This document shows, one piece after another, positions 6,613 through 7,973 of a stretch of 7,973 bases of DNA. Position 1 is the first letter of the stretch; every line of letters begins with the position of its first letter. Both the position numbers and the translations under genes were made by a program. The stretch is taken from assembly GCA_030606805.1 (NCBI GenBank), contig JAUWFS010000164.1, positions 1 to 7,973 on the forward strand, read 5' to 3'. The notes below the pieces were generated by a model, which did no database searches, was not told the DNA's origin, and saw only the letters and a list, made by a program, of their open reading frames with translations. Source of the DNA: B13-G4 sp030606805. GTDB taxonomy: Bacteria > Desulfobacterota > Desulfobacteria > Desulfobacterales > ETH-SRB1.

Positions 6613-7090
6613 ATGAAGGTAATATGTAACACGACACCGTTTATCGCTTTAGCTTCAATCAATCGGATCGAATTGATGAGGGAATTATTCGAAACGATAT
6701 CTGTCCCTAAGGCGGTAATTGAAGAAATAAGAGCAGGAGGGCCAATAAAGGTACCTGATCCTTACATTGTTAAAATGGATTGAAGTAATCTCTAACATGA
6801 CGACTCATAAACACAAGCTGCTATATCAACTGGATTATGGAAAACGTAATGTTATTCTGAATGCTTTGAAACTTAAGGCAGATTTGGTGTTAATAGATGA
6901 CCGTATAGCAAGAAATATTGCAGAATATATGGGTTTGCATGTAAAGGGTACACTCGGTGTATTGGTTGATGCAAAACGAAAAGGTCTCATTACCTCTTTT
7001 AAAAAAATGGCTTTGGAAATGAGAGAAAATGGGATCCGATTTTCATTGAGATTAATAGAGGAAATTGCATTGGCGTTAAAGGAAAAATAG
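6613..7090 (+). pseudogene. DUF3368 PIN-like toxin, frameshifted
   Basis: The frame from ATG at 6613 gives 56 residues, with CNTTPFIALASINRIELM near the start and VPKAVIEEIRAGG, ending at TGA 6781-6783. The rest of the family continues in the next frame, from KWIEVI to the stop at 7088-7090, with ADLVLIDDRIARNIAEYMGL and VKGTLGVLVDAKRKGLI. Removing one A from AAAA at 6772-6775 joins the two frames into 158 residues, about the usual DUF3368 length. DUF3368 proteins are PIN-fold predicted nucleases paired with UPF0175 antitoxins. The segment where relatives carry GEAEAI reads GKRNVI here (76-81 of the restored protein), so acidic residues expected near the active site are missing too. Sequencing error or ribosomal slippage remain possible, but the second defect favours real decay. 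Confidence 0.85.
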
Positions 7091-7162
7091 GATGGGCCTT
7101 GGTTAAAAGGAAAGAGAAACGCGCAATTTCAACCCCGTCCCCCTTTTCCAGAGTGGGATGGA

Positions 7163-7187
7163 TTGAAGTCGAAATTTTCGACTTCAA
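7163..7187. repeat. 25-base perfect palindrome
   Basis: TTGAAGTCGAAA (7163-7174) and TTTCGACTTCAA (7176-7187) are exact reverse complements around a single T. It lies at the start of the ORF6N-type fragment, where it encodes roughly LKSKFSTS. Without a T-tract it is not a terminator; it may be an operator-like site, a cruciform-prone sequence or a recombination scar. Confidence 0.6.
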
Positions 7188-7510
7188 TAAAAGGCGGTAA
7201 AGTTAAGCTACCGAGTGCTTTTCCTGAAAAAGGCTTGTATATGCTGGCCACCATCCTTAAAAGTCCGCAGGCAGTACAGGCCACCCTGGCAATCATTGAA
7301 ACTTTTTCAAAAATCAGACAACTATCAAGAAACATTCAGGAGCTATCGATTATTCAAGGTAAAGCTGATCAGAAGGCACTCATGCAGAGAAGCGGAGAGA
7401 TGATTACTGAACTCCTGGATGACGACCTGCAAACAACCGACACAGAAACATCGATAGAATTGAACTTCCTTGACCCCTTTCTACACATGTTGCTTTGCTT
7501 GAAGTGTTGA
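7163..7510 (+). pseudogene. C-terminal fragment of an ORF6N/anti-repressor-like DNA-binding protein
   Basis: The frame encodes GGKVKLPSAFPEKGLYML (11-28), ATILKSPQAVQATLAIIETF (29-48), KIRQLSRNIQELS (50-62) and a tail with SGEMITELLDDDLQTTDTET. This matches the C-terminal half of a DNA-binding protein family I recall as carrying an N-terminal ORF6N (KilA-N-like) domain, common in phage and mobile regions. That domain is missing: upstream sequence (7091-7162) reads as unrelated Pro-rich filler, and the only nearby in-frame start is TTG at 7163, without a clear ribosome site. The end is also altered: relatives continue after ETSIELNF with a longer basic tail, but here LDPFLHMLLCLKC follows. I infer a relic missing both ends. 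Confidence 0.65.
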
Positions 7511-7541
7511 ACATGAATGAAAAAAATTAAACTAAAATTAT

Positions 7542-7548
7542 GAGGTGA
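7542..7548 (+). promoter_or_regulatory. Ribosome-binding site of hicB
   Basis: GAGGTGA lies 5 bases before ATG at 7554. It decides the start: the upstream in-frame GTG at 7545 lies inside this site and would add only MSG, so ATG 7554 is the better start. The AT-rich stretch 7513-7540 before it probably holds the promoter, but no convincing -35/-10 pair can be assigned. Confidence 0.6.
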
Positions 7549-7553
7549 GCGGA

Positions 7554-7754
7554 ATGAAATACAAAGTTATTTTGCAACAGTCCGCGGAAGGTTTTGCTGT
7601 ATCAGCGCCAGGCTTGCCCGGTTGTCATTCCCAAGGGGCTACTGAACAGGAGGCCTTGAAAAATATTGGTGCTGCCATTGCAGAATATCTGGATGTTGTG
7701 GCGGAACTTGCCCGTGGTAAAACGGTCCGTGAAGTGGAAGTCAGGGTAGCATAG
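7554..7754 (+). CDS. hicB: HicB family antitoxin
   Basis: A 66-residue HicB-type antitoxin that neutralises the HicA mRNA interferase by direct binding. The protein shows the compact HicB fold signature: MKYKVILQQSAEGFAVSAP, then GLPGCHSQGATEQEALKNIG and AAIAEYLDV. It is the short form; no C-terminal ribbon-helix-helix or helix-turn-helix domain is present, so DNA binding and autoregulation may be weak or rely on another factor. The stop at 7752-7754 is 2 bases before the hicA start, so the two are translated as a unit with the antitoxin first. No damage is seen. Confidence 0.92.
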   Translation: MKYKVILQQSAEGFAVSAPGLPGCHSQGATEQEALKNIGAAIAEYLDVVAELARGKTVREVEVRVA

Positions 7755-7756
7755 TT

Positions 7757-7969
7757 ATGCCCAAGTTACCCGGAGTAAATCACCTTAACGCAGTTCGCGC
7801 TTTGGAAAAGACAGGTTTTTGGGTTGCGCGTCAGGGTAAACATATTGTGATGACAGACGGAAGCCGGATCATAACGATTCCCCGGCATAACCCGATCAAC
7901 GCAATCACGATGGGAAACATTGTCCGGGATGCAGGCTTGACCAATGATGATTTTCGCAAGCTATTGTAG
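7757..7969 (+). CDS. hicA: HicA family mRNA interferase toxin
   Basis: A 70-residue HicA toxin with a dsRBD-like fold that cleaves mRNA in the absence of HicB. Family features are visible in order: a helical N-terminal part with NAVRALEKTGFWVARQG (11-27), the catalytic His29 in GKHIVMTDG, the strand IITIPRHNPINAIT and the C-terminal helix NIVRDAGLTNDDFRKLL. The family His is present, so it is likely active. It starts 2 bases after hicB and ends 4 bases before the window edge, so it is complete. Confidence 0.93.
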   Translation: MPKLPGVNHLNAVRALEKTGFWVARQGKHIVMTDGSRIITIPRHNPINAITMGNIVRDAGLTNDDFRKLL

Positions 7970-7973
7970 TTGA

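Noticed and set aside
7951..7960. TTTTCGCAA near the end of hicA as another copy of the repeat before recJ
   Set aside because: It lies inside the conserved HicA C-terminal codons (DDFRKLL) and has no pairing arm, so it is most likely chance.
1..7973. CRISPR array, tRNA or rRNA genes
   Set aside because: No regularly spaced repeats and no tRNA-like cloverleaf or rRNA segment were seen on either strand.

Overview
The window is AT-rich and looks like an accessory region of a Desulfobacterota-type bacterium. That assignment rests on the style of the RecJ and RNase Z-like proteins and on the interspersed palindromic repeats. It is an impression from recall, not a computed result.

The left part (1 to about 3574) is ordinary chromosome on the minus strand. 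In transcription order it holds recJ (single-strand DNA exonuclease), a 139-residue protein I do not recognise, and an RNase Z-like metallo-beta-lactamase hydrolase whose start lies 2 bases past the stop of the unknown gene. A possible C-terminal end of a plus-strand gene enters at the left edge.

The right part (about 3575 to the end) is a row of toxin-antitoxin (TA) type modules in different states of repair, separated by repeats and an insertion-sequence remnant. On the minus strand there is a small antitoxin-like gene killed by a nonsense codon and cut at its 3' end by a hairpin repeat. Beside it is a seemingly intact overlapping pair, a DUF6922-like putative antitoxin and an AbiEii-type nucleotidyltransferase toxin, with a plausible promoter. 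From about 5100 to 5540 there is no gene, only short repeats and a perfect 12-bp stem hairpin. An IS3-family transposase (OrfB) lacking its 5' part follows, with a recognisable right end at 6322.

On the plus strand after the IS come a UPF0175 antitoxin, its DUF3368 PIN-like partner broken by one extra A, a fragment of an ORF6N/anti-repressor-like DNA-binding protein with both ends lost, and an intact HicB-HicA pair at the right edge.

The left genes serve housekeeping DNA and RNA metabolism. The right part looks like a landing zone for mobile TA modules: two pairs (AbiEii-type and HicBA) look functional, two look inactivated, and one regulator is a relic. I see no convincing wholly new system. 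The most informative signals are the decay events and the hairpin element inserted just before recJ.
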